Of a stretch of 64,000 nucleotides of DNA, positions 36,414-45,322 are shown piece by piece. The DNA is from Legionella qingyii. GTDB taxonomy: Bacteria; Pseudomonadota; Gammaproteobacteria; Legionellales; Legionellaceae. Location: positions 1 to 64,000 of the forward strand of contig NZ_QHJG01000017.1 of assembly GCF_003184185.1 (NCBI RefSeq). Direction: 5' to 3'. The position numbers and the translations under genes were made by a program. Positions within the stretch are counted from its first letter, which is position 1. The number at the start of each line of letters is the position of its first letter. Under the pieces are notes generated by a model that was given only the letters and a program-made list of their open reading frames with translations, made no database searches and was not told the origin of the DNA.

Positions 36414-37178
36414 CTAATTACGTGATATGGCCATGAAGCAATCATATTCAATAGAAACAAAACCATTAACATTGTATTGATAAAAAAAAGAACTTAATTC
36501 CTCTTTAATAACTAAATCAAATAAATTCAAATCAATATCGGACGTGGATAGAAACAGATACTCCAATCCTTGTTGAGTAACTTGGTGAGTATGATGAAAT
36601 TTAAATAATTTATATTTTTCTTTGCCATATAATTGATTCAGCAATTCATACGAATCAGTCTGTACCTGAATTGCTAGAGCATGTTCTTTTTTGTGGTTGT
36701 TAATAATTTTATTATATTCTTTTGCGCAATCTGTTTTGCAGCTGTTACGTGAGTTCCACACAGTAATTATTTTAAAATGATTATTTGCAGCATTGGCAAT
36801 TATATCTTTTAACTTATCTATATTCATCCAATGTAATGATTGTGGAAAGATAAAAGCATCAATACTAGCCGCAGGTAAACTAACCTCTTCAGCACTAGAC
36901 TCTATAAAAGTTAACTTATCATAGTCAATTAGCTCTGCCCTGCACTCTGCAAGCATTTCAGCACAAGGTTCCACTGCATAAATCTCATAACCGTACTTAA
37001 TTAAGTCTTTTGTAAAAATACCCGTGCCACATCCAAATTCAACGATTTTTGAACCAGACTTTAATAATCTAGCCAGATACTCAAAAACAGAATCCGGATA
37101 TTTAGGCCTGGAATGTTTATAGAAATATGCTTTTTGAGAAAAAATAGTCTTATGACAAACTGGAGCATCATCACTCAT
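36414..37178 (-). CDS. SAM-dependent methyltransferase, class I
   Basis: A 254-aa methyltransferase of the Methyltransf_11 type. Motif I is VEFGCGTGIF near residue 47, followed by YAVEPCAEML and IDAFIFPQSLHW. The substrate is not visible in the sequence. It is the last gene of the candidate RiPP operon, 15 bp after the FAD gene, so it may tailor the peptide, for example at a terminus or side chain. It ends near the hicB promoter region. Confidence 0.85.
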   Translation of the reverse strand: MSDDAPVCHKTIFSQKAYFYKHSRPKYPDSVFEYLARLLKSGSKIVEFGCGTGIFTKDLIKYGYEIYAVEPCAEMLAECRAELIDYDKLTFIESSAEEVSLPAASIDAFIFPQSLHWMNIDKLKDIIANAANNHFKIITVWNSRNSCKTDCAKEYNKIINNHKKEHALAIQVQTDSYELLNQLYGKEKYKLFKFHHTHQVTQQGLEYLFLSTSDIDLNLFDLVIKEELSSFFYQYNVNGFVSIEYDCFMAISRN

Positions 37179-37193
37179 GTAATAGTCTCAACT

Positions 37194-38675
37194 CTAATAT
37201 TCTAAAACCAATTTAGCAGCAAACTCTCCTGCAATTTTTCCAAATACGGATCCAGCCATAAGACCACTGCCCCCAGCATAATTCCCCCAGAACAATCCTC
37301 CAACAATTTCTCCGCAAGCAAATAAATTATGAAAAGGAGTATTATTTTCTCTAACTACCTGGGTGTTTTTATTAATTTTCAAACCACCATAAGTAAATGT
37401 AATTCCCGCCTTTACAGGAAAAGCGAAATAGGGAGGTTTATTAATTGCAATAGCCCAATTACTTTTTGGCAAATCAAGATTGAGAGTACTTATTCCATCT
37501 AACCTACTCAAATTAATTTTTCTCGTGGTTGTTGCTTGATTGAAATGATCAATATTTTTTTCAAATTCTATACAGTTAATATCAAGCTTTTTCGCCAATT
37601 CAACCAGTGAGCCTGCTTCAACATAATTTCCATCTTCAAAATAACTTTGAGGTAAAAATCTTGCTGTTTTATGGTCAAAAATTTGATATGCCAGTTGATT
37701 AGGCTGTTCAATGATTTTTCTTCCCAGCTTTGCATAAAGAAAATTAGGCAGGTTTTCACCTTCATCAAAAAATCTTTGCCCCTGATTATTCACTGAAACA
37801 CCATAATTGAATGCATATCTTGAGTTATTTTGACTTTCCTCATTTTCTCCAGGAAGCATATAGGATTTTAAACGGCTATTTTGAGGCGTTGCATGGCATT
37901 CAGAGTAATCGCCATAAAGAACGCCACCAATATTTGAAGCAGACACAATCCCTTGCCCGGTATTAAATGGAACACCTCTTAATGCGGTATCCTCCCAATG
38001 AGTACCAAGATATTTTTTCCTCATTGATGAGTTTGATTCGTAGCTCCCGCACGCGAGGATGATTGTTTTTGCTTTGATAGAAATTTGCTTATTTCTATAT
38101 AATACTTTTGCTTCCTTAACGTAATTATCACATGCCACCAAATCTATAAGTTCACATTCATAAACGATATGAACCCCATGACGCTCAGCCACAGAAAAAT
38201 TGATATTCTGTAATTCTCTGCCACCGCCAACAATCCTAATAGGCAAGCTACCAGCGAGTATACGTGGCTTTATTTCCCATCTATGCCCAAGGTTATGTAA
38301 CCAGCGAGCCGTATCATATGAGTTTTTAACAAGAATTGAGGATAATTCAGAGTCAGCACGATTATTTGAAACGTGCATTAAATCACTATAAAACTCATTT
38401 TCTGAGTAAGTTAAATAATGTTTTTCTAAACGCGCTACTTGTTCTTCATTTATTTCAGATAAATTTAATAACATTAATAGGTCGTCAATATCTGAATGGG
38501 CAAATCTAAAATTCATTGTAAGAGAGCTGTTTCCACCACGCTCCTCATAACTGGCTTTTTCAATTACTACGACATTTGGAGTTTTGCACACAGCAGAAAT
38601 TGCAGCACAAAGTCCAGCATTCCCTCCACCAATGACAAGTACATCTATCTCTTTTATCTGTTCTAAATCCAACAT
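37194..38675 (-). CDS. FAD-dependent oxidoreductase, fumarate reductase/TcuA-like
   Basis: A 493-aa flavoprotein. The FAD-binding motif VLVIGGGNAGLCAA is at about 13-26, with RGGNSSLT near 48, IILACGSYESN near 210 and a C-terminal second FAD-binding region (NLFACGEIVGGLFWGNYAGGSG). The fold is that of fumarate reductase flavoproteins and tricarballylate dehydrogenase. In this operon it could dehydrogenate a peptide bond or side chain, unlike the FMN oxidases common in azole clusters. It ends before the methyltransferase with a 15-bp gap. Confidence 0.86.
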   Translation of the reverse strand: MLDLEQIKEIDVLVIGGGNAGLCAAISAVCKTPNVVVIEKASYEERGGNSSLTMNFRFAHSDIDDLLMLLNLSEINEEQVARLEKHYLTYSENEFYSDLMHVSNNRADSELSSILVKNSYDTARWLHNLGHRWEIKPRILAGSLPIRIVGGGRELQNINFSVAERHGVHIVYECELIDLVACDNYVKEAKVLYRNKQISIKAKTIILACGSYESNSSMRKKYLGTHWEDTALRGVPFNTGQGIVSASNIGGVLYGDYSECHATPQNSRLKSYMLPGENEESQNNSRYAFNYGVSVNNQGQRFFDEGENLPNFLYAKLGRKIIEQPNQLAYQIFDHKTARFLPQSYFEDGNYVEAGSLVELAKKLDINCIEFEKNIDHFNQATTTRKINLSRLDGISTLNLDLPKSNWAIAINKPPYFAFPVKAGITFTYGGLKINKNTQVVRENNTPFHNLFACGEIVGGLFWGNYAGGSGLMAGSVFGKIAGEFAAKLVLEY

Positions 38676-38679
38676 CTTT

Positions 38680-39477
38680 TTAATTCAATTTCATTTGTGA
38701 TAAACAACCAGATTCCTTAAATCCAAATTTACGATATAAGTTCAATGCAGGAATATTGGATTCATCTACAAATAAAAATGCTCCTTTATATTTACCACAA
38801 ATATCATTTAACAACTTGGATAAAAGTAATTGGCTAAAACCATGCCCTCTATGCTTTTCATCTGTATAAACATAACTGAGGCAACGATAACCTTTTATTT
38901 CTCTGATCCATGCTGCAATACTTACAACCTCGTCGCTTACTTTTAAGCCCATAAACTCTCTTGAGGAAGATAAAATTAATTTCTTGGCCTCTTCTTCATC
39001 CAGAGCCACATTCAATCGCTCCTTGGAAAACTTGGCAACAAGAACATCTGCGCCAAAATCGTTAAGGGATTCTCCCTTAAGAAATTCAAAATCTGATGAT
39101 AGCGAAGTAATATATTCATTTACTTCTTTAGACATCAAAAGCATTTTTGCGCTACTGTATTTTTCACTTAATGTTTGTAAGTAATCCCCGATTTTATCGA
39201 CTAACTCTTCAGCACCTTCAATAATCTTAATGATGTAATTCGCTTTTAAATGAATGAAAATATCTAAAGCACTTTTAGGATCTGTAGCTGCAGAAAAAAA
39301 TAAGCTATTTTTTTTAGGATTAAATACAGCTAATTTTTCATTTGAAACTTTGAATATTTGTATGGGTTCAGTGACACTTTGGTTTTCAATTAAAGCAAGT
39401 AACTTACTATTTAGTAATAATTGACTGTACATAATTCCTAATTCAGTATCACCAAGTGTCTTACATTCAACTATCAT
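38680..39477 (-). CDS. GNAT-family acetyltransferase
   Basis: About 265 residues with the start at 39477, which forms an ATGA overlap with the MFS stop; an upstream ATG at 39540 would lie inside that gene. The C-terminal half is a GNAT fold: YVYTDEKHRGHGFSQLLLSKL (acetyl-CoA loop RGHGFS) and NIPALNLYRKFGF. The N-terminal half resembles a divergent second GNAT-like domain. Candidate roles are acetylation of the peptide or self-protection. Five base pairs separate it from the FAD gene. Confidence 0.87.
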   Translation of the reverse strand: MIVECKTLGDTELGIMYSQLLLNSKLLALIENQSVTEPIQIFKVSNEKLAVFNPKKNSLFFSAATDPKSALDIFIHLKANYIIKIIEGAEELVDKIGDYLQTLSEKYSSAKMLLMSKEVNEYITSLSSDFEFLKGESLNDFGADVLVAKFSKERLNVALDEEEAKKLILSSSREFMGLKVSDEVVSIAAWIREIKGYRCLSYVYTDEKHRGHGFSQLLLSKLLNDICGKYKGAFLFVDESNIPALNLYRKFGFKESGCLSQMKLN

Positions 39478-40655
39478 GATTTTGACGGCTCCATCCTTAT
39501 TGAGGATTTTATAAAGCATAATGCAGAACAAATACAACATGCACTAGCTAACAAATATATTTTTTGATAATCCGTAATGGTTAATAACAAACCTGCCAGC
39601 AAGCTGCCTAGCCCACCAATAATAGAAACATAGGTCTTGCGAGCAGCACCAATCAATCGCCAATCAGAAGCCTCTTCAGCACAATCTTGAAAGAAACTTT
39701 GCCATACAGGCAGCGAAAATGTATGAACAAACGCTAAAAAAGAAATCATTATAACAAAAAGGTAGACTGAATTATGGGTTGCGATAATAAGAAACGGTAT
39801 TGCATAAGATAAACGCAACCATTGTGCTTGAGATGAATTGATAATTCGCTTTTTCGTAATTAAAGAAACTATAAAAGCTCCCAAGAAGCTAAATGTAAAT
39901 TGAGAAACATAATAAAAAGATATTAATCTATCGCTTACATTAAAAGATTCTTTTAAGACATAAATGACAGAGCCATTTAGCAGAAATAAAGACATTGCAA
40001 GAAAACCATGCGAAATAGTCAAATTTCTAGATTTTTGTTTAAACAAAATGAATAAGGTAATTGGCTGTGTAGACATACGTGTAAAAGCTTGGCCTACACA
40101 CCTTAAGTTACTTACTAACATTGCAGCGAATAGATAGGTTACAGAATCTATAATGAAAACAGTCGAAGAAGATCCCCATGCCAACAAGGGTACAGTCAAA
40201 GATGACCCCAAGATTGTGCCAAAATTTTCATAGGATTTTGTAATGCCAATTAGATTTTGACGAGAGTTTGCTGACTCATGACTAATTGTTCCAATTAAAC
40301 TTTCATAATAACCACGACTACACGTATTAAGAATTGACGATAACATGGTCACCATAAAGAAGCTTGGAACGAGAAGAGAGTCACTAACCCAGGCTAAAAT
40401 CAGAATCGTTATTGCTAGAAGAAAATTGCATATCACTAAAGAGGATTTATCGTTATTTCCTATTTTAAAACGTCCAATTACTTGGCAAGCAACAAAATTA
40501 CCCAATAGTTGAACGAATACCTGCAAGGCCATTATTAATGGATTATGAGTTTTGTTGTATATCATTAATGGAATAAATATTATCGACATAGCGCAACCTA
40601 AAGATGAAACTCCGGCGCTTAATGCCAACCATTTTATGTCAGATATTTGTTTCAT
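39474..40655 (-). CDS. MFS transporter, probable exporter
   Basis: A 393-aa membrane protein with about 12 segments and the MFS_3-like pattern (similar to enterobactin exporter relatives). It sits between the YcaO gene and the acetyltransferase, 9 bp after YcaO ends, so it most likely exports the cluster product or provides immunity. Substrate unknown. No broken frame is seen. Confidence 0.86.
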   Translation of the reverse strand: MKQISDIKWLALSAGVSSLGCAMSIIFIPLMIYNKTHNPLIMALQVFVQLLGNFVACQVIGRFKIGNNDKSSLVICNFLLAITILILAWVSDSLLVPSFFMVTMLSSILNTCSRGYYESLIGTISHESANSRQNLIGITKSYENFGTILGSSLTVPLLAWGSSSTVFIIDSVTYLFAAMLVSNLRCVGQAFTRMSTQPITLFILFKQKSRNLTISHGFLAMSLFLLNGSVIYVLKESFNVSDRLISFYYVSQFTFSFLGAFIVSLITKKRIINSSQAQWLRLSYAIPFLIIATHNSVYLFVIMISFLAFVHTFSLPVWQSFFQDCAEEASDWRLIGAARKTYVSIIGGLGSLLAGLLLTITDYQKIYLLASACCICSALCFIKSSIRMEPSKS

Positions 40656-40664
40656 TATTCATTC

Positions 40665-41663
40665 TCAACAAAAGGGATCTGGCGGAACAGCCGATATCTT
40701 GTTATTTTGTACCATCGTCCTAACTAAAGGTTTTGTAAGTAACTCTTCAGAGAATGCTTTTACCAGATAATAACTACCCCATTGTCTGAGTTCAGCAACA
40801 TATAAAAGACTTAAATTTTTAAAATATTTAGAAATGATTTTTTCAAAACTTGTATCTTCAAAATGTTGCTTGTCCAAATTGGACAGTAACTTACGCTCCA
40901 AATGCTCTTCTTGTTGCGCGGCAATTTCTCCAGACAAGGTATTTAATCTTTGAATAGTATCCAAACGATTTCCTATATTACTGTTCCGCTGACGACAAAG
41001 TAGATCAGTAATTAATAATAAAGCCTCTTCTCTAGCTTTTTTTAAGGAATATTCCCAACTTGCACTACAGCGAGAACCACAATACATAATCGAATTGTTT
41101 TTGGATTTAACAATGGCCAATACAAAAGGGACAGGAATATTTACAACAGTATAATACTCAATGAAATAATCATCTTTTACGAGTTCCCTCTTTATTTGAT
41201 ACAACTGATAATCAAAGTACCAAAGTCTACACAATATATCTCGTTCAATAAGTTCATAAACGGCATGTTGAATTGCAAGGTCTAAATTAACATGCAGACT
41301 TAAACCACTGGCTGAAGCCAATTCATTATTTGTGCGTACTAATATTGATTCAGCAGATATTCTTTTTTCCTGAGTCTCCTCTGCAAAAATAGTTTTTGCC
41401 AGAAAGCCCTCATGCAATTTTTTTTCTGAGTAACTTGCACTGAAAGAAAGCATCCTTTCCAAAACCTCATAGCTGGATCTATGGACTACTTCTTCTAAGT
41501 CATAGCCCGCAGCATGGCCAAAAAAACGATGTGAAATGGATTGCTTATCTCTAATCGAAGAGACACTATCAGAAATAATCAAATTTGAATCGAGCGGATG
41601 ATAAAACCAAGAAAATCTTATTGGAATTTTTTCTATTTCTAATTTTCCAGTATTAAAGCGCAT
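40665..41663 (-). CDS. YcaO-family peptide cyclodehydratase-like protein
   Basis: A 332-aa YcaO. ATP-binding motifs are present: SSYEVLERML near 64, NLDLAIQHAVYELIERD near 125-140, and RQRNSN followed by a long helix. The C-terminal end SAVPPDPFC has the Pro-rich form of cyclodehydratases that make thiazoline/oxazoline rings. No E1-like or TfuA partner is next to it; the HExxH protein overlaps its start by 25 bp. Amidine- or azoline-forming chemistry on the precursor is inferred. Confidence 0.9.
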   Translation of the reverse strand: MRFNTGKLEIEKIPIRFSWFYHPLDSNLIISDSVSSIRDKQSISHRFFGHAAGYDLEEVVHRSSYEVLERMLSFSASYSEKKLHEGFLAKTIFAEETQEKRISAESILVRTNNELASASGLSLHVNLDLAIQHAVYELIERDILCRLWYFDYQLYQIKRELVKDDYFIEYYTVVNIPVPFVLAIVKSKNNSIMYCGSRCSASWEYSLKKAREEALLLITDLLCRQRNSNIGNRLDTIQRLNTLSGEIAAQQEEHLERKLLSNLDKQHFEDTSFEKIISKYFKNLSLLYVAELRQWGSYYLVKAFSEELLTKPLVRTMVQNNKISAVPPDPFC

Positions 41664-42634
41664 TCCTTAAAACTCTCACGGATTAGTTTCCCATTATCAG
41701 TTAATTCCGCATCCTTCGAGTAAACAGAATTAAGACCAATTTCAAATTGTAATTGGCATAGTTGAAGTCGATCTCGAAATCTTGAAGCATAGCCTTTAAA
41801 TGATAATTTCTTAAAGACCCGAATCATCCTGGCCAAAACAAAAGTAGCATGAAAAACACCCAGCATCGGCCTTAAATCGTCGCGTATTGGAGCTCTAAAT
41901 TTATACTCATCATCAGGATTTAGAACAAACTTTTCCTGAAAAAACATTGCATGTAATCGTAAATGTGATACTTCATGAACGATATGCTCTATCCAATAGC
42001 CAACTTGATCATCATGGGGATCAGGTATTCTTAACCAGACAGCACCCATTGTATCTCCTGATGCCTGACCTCGAAGTACTCTGCCTTGAAAGATTTTAAT
42101 GGAAGAGATAAGTATCGATATTTCATGAGCAACATCCATATCACCTGTATTGATCAGGTCAATTGCTTTTCTTATGTTAGAAGCATGAAACTCTAATTGT
42201 TTGCTAGAAACTGGTCTGACCAATGTGGTCTCACCACAAATATTTTTTTGTTCATATCGTCTCATTTTTGAGACATAAGAAGTTTCCCAAAACTCCGATA
42301 AAACAGAACTGATTCGTAATTCTTGCTCATATATTCCATATGTTTTCAACCATGATACATGTTGAATAGCATCCATTATTTTATCAATAGATGTGGATTT
42401 TATGGCATCGCGCAATTCTTGGGTGTATAAAAAAAATGCTGGAGAAAGTTTTTGACTACAATCTATTTCTTGTATGAACTCCGCAAGATCATTTAGGTCA
42501 TAGCGGAGTTTTTTTTCACAATTCTTCAATAAATCCAATAAATCATTTTTTTGTTTCTCTGCAGCATAAATTATAAGTTTTTTCGCCCCTTCTTCATCTG
42601 GAATAGATGTGGAAAGTAGTGAATTAGCTGACAT
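41639..42634 (-). CDS. HExxH-motif putative peptide-modification protein
   Basis: A protein of about 331 residues; the ATG at 42634 is chosen since upstream sequence to 42676 lies in the intergenic region. It carries VGYWIEHIVHEVSHLRLH near residue 215, an HEVSH metal-binding HExxH motif, in a mostly helical protein. It resembles the TIGR04267 group (HEXXH putative peptide modification), found beside peptide precursors. It overlaps YcaO and follows the 39-aa peptide by 55 bp. It may modify the peptide; a protease role is the alternative. Confidence 0.83.
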   Translation of the reverse strand: MSANSLLSTSIPDEEGAKKLIIYAAEKQKNDLLDLLKNCEKKLRYDLNDLAEFIQEIDCSQKLSPAFFLYTQELRDAIKSTSIDKIMDAIQHVSWLKTYGIYEQELRISSVLSEFWETSYVSKMRRYEQKNICGETTLVRPVSSKQLEFHASNIRKAIDLINTGDMDVAHEISILISSIKIFQGRVLRGQASGDTMGAVWLRIPDPHDDQVGYWIEHIVHEVSHLRLHAMFFQEKFVLNPDDEYKFRAPIRDDLRPMLGVFHATFVLARMIRVFKKLSFKGYASRFRDRLQLCQLQFEIGLNSVYSKDAELTDNGKLIRESFKECALILEN

Positions 42635-42689
42635 ATTTACCCCGCGACAATCCTTTAACAAGAATAAAAGAAACAAAAGGAAATTTAGA

Positions 42690-42809
42690 TTAATCTTCCT
42701 GCATGGGTCTTAACATAGACGCATCAAATTCGCCTACATCATCAAACACAACAGTTTCATCATTATCTAGATCGATTTCAGAAGATTGATTATTGATAAT
42801 AGTATCCAT
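42690..42809 (-). CDS. Candidate RiPP precursor peptide, 39 aa
   Basis: A 39-codon frame with GGAG six bases before the ATG and nothing else in the gap. The peptide is highly acidic (eight Asp, four Glu, one Arg), starts MDTIINNQSSEIDLDND and ends EFDASMLRPMQED. It heads the operon directly before the HExxH gene. It has no Cys; Ser31, Met and Pro in the last ten residues are the plausible core. Leader/core division is a guess. Confidence 0.68.
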   Translation of the reverse strand: MDTIINNQSSEIDLDNDETVVFDDVGEFDASMLRPMQED

Positions 42810-42839
42810 CTGTAACTCCGTTTATATACATTTTTCAGG

Positions 42840-42861
42840 AACATTCTAAACCGAGAATGTT
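42840..42861. promoter_or_regulatory. Perfect dyad upstream of precursor (AACATTCT)
   Basis: AACATTCT-AAACCG-AGAATGTT is a perfect 8-6-8 inverted repeat 31 bp upstream of the precursor start. It overlaps by two bases a second dyad at 42860-42878. Either could be an operator for the operon or a leader hairpin in the transcript. Confidence 0.55.
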
Positions 42862-42878
42862 ATTCTTATGAAGAATAA
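42860..42878. promoter_or_regulatory. Second perfect dyad upstream of precursor (TTATTCTT)
   Basis: TTATTCTT-ATG-AAGAATAA is a perfect 8-3-8 inverted repeat adjoining the dyad at 42840-42861. Its arms resemble those of the first (ATTCT). Two adjacent perfect dyads are unlikely by chance and suggest cooperative control. No regulator gene is next to it apart from the S24-type repressor at 45323, whose visible sites (GTAAT) differ. Confidence 0.5.
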
Positions 42879-43059
42879 AGAACGCGCGAAATTTAATAGA
42901 TATAAATAATGCATGCAAGCTTTTATTTAATTTTTTTCAGAACTTGTGCAAATAATCTCTGAAAGAATTAAAAATTAGGCTCTATACAATGATATCCAAG
43001 CATATTCATACACTAATTACTCATTATAGAAGGTTATTCTTCAGTTAATGAAATAACGA

Positions 43060-43521
43060 TTACTCTCTTAATTGTTTTGCTTTAATAAATAGATTATTAC
43101 ACTCGTCTTCCATCACTCCACCAATCAAGTGACAGCTATAAAAATCTGGCGTTTTAGACAGAACTTCCTCAGCCCTAAGCTGAATCTGCCTACCAAATAA
43201 ATCGTGTAAAAAAGATATTGAACTACCGTAAATTACTTTAGGTATCATCGCCCAATAAATGGCAGCGGCACACATAGGACAAGGCTCAGCAGTTGTGTAG
43301 AGGCTCAATTTGCTGACATCACCATCAAAACCATTATTAAACAGCGTATGTATAACCGACAATTCACCATGCATCAAAGGATGATGGTGCGCACTATTAA
43401 CTGATTTTAAAAGAATGTCTTTGTTATCATAAACAATTATGGCACCATATGGGGCTATTGGGTTTTCTGATGCTATCTTTATTGTTTCTGCCATAAAATC
43501 ATAAATATTCTTATCCATCAT
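43060..43521 (-). CDS. Cytidine/guanine deaminase-like zinc enzyme
   Basis: About 153 residues with the start at 43521 (or 43518); 43587 would lie deep inside the upstream gene. The zinc motif is complete: HGE (LMHGELSVIH) and EPCPMCAAAIYW. It is a nucleoside/base deaminase of the guanine deaminase-tRNA adenosine deaminase superfamily; HGE instead of HAE is a small deviation. It overlaps the VUT transporter stop by about 11 bp, so it may act on what is imported. Substrate unknown. Confidence 0.86.
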   Translation of the reverse strand: MMDKNIYDFMAETIKIASENPIAPYGAIIVYDNKDILLKSVNSAHHHPLMHGELSVIHTLFNNGFDGDVSKLSLYTTAEPCPMCAAAIYWAMIPKVIYGSSISFLHDLFGRQIQLRAEEVLSKTPDFYSCHLIGGVMEDECNNLFIKAKQLRE

Positions 43522-44950
43522 TGCTTCTCTTTGGTTGAATATAATTTTCATCAAACTTGTTAGCACTAATTTTGTAATCGGTATCAATTCTAAATGGATT
43601 CAGGTTAGATAATTCATCATAGATATCCACTTTTTCTTTCACCTTGAGAAAATAGATTAATAGAATTGATATTGGCGCCAACACGATTTCATAAGATATT
43701 TTATATGCATCCTCAAATAGGATAACACTTGCCAGTTTATCAGTTGGTACAATACCGTAAAATGCTACCAGGGAAAACAAACTAACATCAATTATGATTC
43801 CAAAAGCGGAGGATGTTGCGATTCTTGTCCAAACCGTGGTAATAAATTCTTTTTTAAGCGAAATCCCCCTCCTTCGCTGTCTTAATTTTATAATTGAAAT
43901 TACAGTCGAGTTAATTGTCATCCCTAGAAAAAAAGCTGTCGCCGAAGCAATAAACATTCGCGCTTGATTATGTAAAATTAATTTAAATGAGCTATTCACA
44001 CCTACGGCTAGCAGGTTAGTTATCCAAACATCGAACACAAAAAGTAAATTGCAAAATATAACGAACAGAACCATTTGTTTAGTACGCTCGATACCATAGA
44101 CATCCGTCATCATATCAGCAGCGAGATAAGCCAAAGAAAATACAATTCCACCCACATTAATAGTCAAAAAACCAATTGAGATGAATTTAGCCGCCATCGT
44201 TTTAGATGCAATAAAAAATACGATGCTGGAGCAGAAAAGAATGTGGTGATATTTGAAAATATTATTAGTTTTGTTATCCGCTACACTGGGCAGCTGAAAT
44301 TTAAACACTTGCTTATTTACGTTCTTCTTACGATCCGATTGTTCAACATTCGCAATAATACCCATCAACACACGTGAAAAAATATTTAAAAAGCAATAAA
44401 TCAAAGGTGGAATAATAAGCTGAGAAGCACCGACTATATCTTTAGGGCTAAGCCATAACATATTTAGCAGCGAAAATATCATGAGAGAAGCTAACATCAC
44501 ATGACTGGCTTCTTTTTCGTTAGAGGCTTTTGAAAAAGCGGATGGCAAAAGAACAGCAGCCCATAAAAACATCGAGCTCTCAATGAGGTAGAATAAATTC
44601 CTACCAAGCACCTGCGTATAGATATCCTGCATTTGCCAGAATGAAGATGCAGGTAACCAAATAGCAAATTTTAAAAACAAAATGTAGATAGCGCGAAATA
44701 AAATCACCAAGTACACGGCATGGCGCAGGTAGGCAAAGCCATAAATGTTTTGTATCAGCTGAAAGAAAAAAAATACAACTGGCCACCACAGAAATTCTGA
44801 TGCTATTGGTATTCCAAATAAATTGATAACTTGTGCTTCTGCAGGAACAGTAATTAAGGTGAAGAAGACTGTAAAGCCTATCAATGTATGAAACAATTTA
44901 AATTGAAGTGGCGTTTTTGATTTACCTATCAATTGGCTACTCATCAACAA
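43511..44950 (-). CDS. Double YhhQ/VUT-family transporter
   Basis: A 479-aa protein with about 12 membrane segments in two VUT-like halves. The C-terminal half (from about 235) is a clear YhhQ domain (FLTINVGGIVFSLAYLAADMMTDVYG); the N-terminal half matches it only in part (FFFFQLIQNIYGF, PASSFWQMQDIYTQVLGRNL). YhhQ proteins import queuosine precursors and are usually about 220 aa, so this is an internal duplication. The start may be Met3. The deaminase follows with an overlap. Confidence 0.84.
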   Translation of the reverse strand: MLMSSQLIGKSKTPLQFKLFHTLIGFTVFFTLITVPAEAQVINLFGIPIASEFLWWPVVFFFFQLIQNIYGFAYLRHAVYLVILFRAIYILFLKFAIWLPASSFWQMQDIYTQVLGRNLFYLIESSMFLWAAVLLPSAFSKASNEKEASHVMLASLMIFSLLNMLWLSPKDIVGASQLIIPPLIYCFLNIFSRVLMGIIANVEQSDRKKNVNKQVFKFQLPSVADNKTNNIFKYHHILFCSSIVFFIASKTMAAKFISIGFLTINVGGIVFSLAYLAADMMTDVYGIERTKQMVLFVIFCNLLFVFDVWITNLLAVGVNSSFKLILHNQARMFIASATAFFLGMTINSTVISIIKLRQRRRGISLKKEFITTVWTRIATSSAFGIIIDVSLFSLVAFYGIVPTDKLASVILFEDAYKISYEIVLAPISILLIYFLKVKEKVDIYDELSNLNPFRIDTDYKISANKFDENYIQPKRSNDG

Positions 44951-45296
44951 ACACTCGCTTTAAGCCAGTAAAACATTTTGTTTTAAAATTCAGTTGCTTC
45001 TTTTCCAAGATGGTGAGCTGTTCAGCATGTGCACCAAATTGCTGTCCCATATCAAAGACAACACGGGGATCAATGAGATAAATCATATCCGACTTTACAA
45101 AATTGGCTACTGACATCTCCTGATTAACACGTTTGTTCGCGATGTGAAACGCCACTGATAATATATTGGTATCTGGATCAGTAAAGATTCGATCAATCCG
45201 GATTAGATAGGGTTCTCTCACCTGTCGAGTGAATCGCACAACGATTTGCTGATAGATAATGCGTAGAAATTTACTTTTGGGGCTCCATTTTTCCAT
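44937..45296 (-). CDS. Unknown 119-aa protein
   Basis: Not recognised. It is basic, with no membrane segment or known motif; REPYLIRIDRIFTDPDTNILSVAFHI looks like a beta-rich domain. It overlaps the VUT gene by 14 bp and follows the repressor by 26 bp, so it belongs to the same operon. It may be a regulator partner. Low information beyond context. Confidence 0.65.
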   Translation of the reverse strand: MEKWSPKSKFLRIIYQQIVVRFTRQVREPYLIRIDRIFTDPDTNILSVAFHIANKRVNQEMSVANFVKSDMIYLIDPRVVFDMGQQFGAHAEQLTILEKKQLNFKTKCFTGLKRVFVDE

Positions 45297-45322
45297 GGTT
45301 ACATCCTTACAACTTAAACAAC

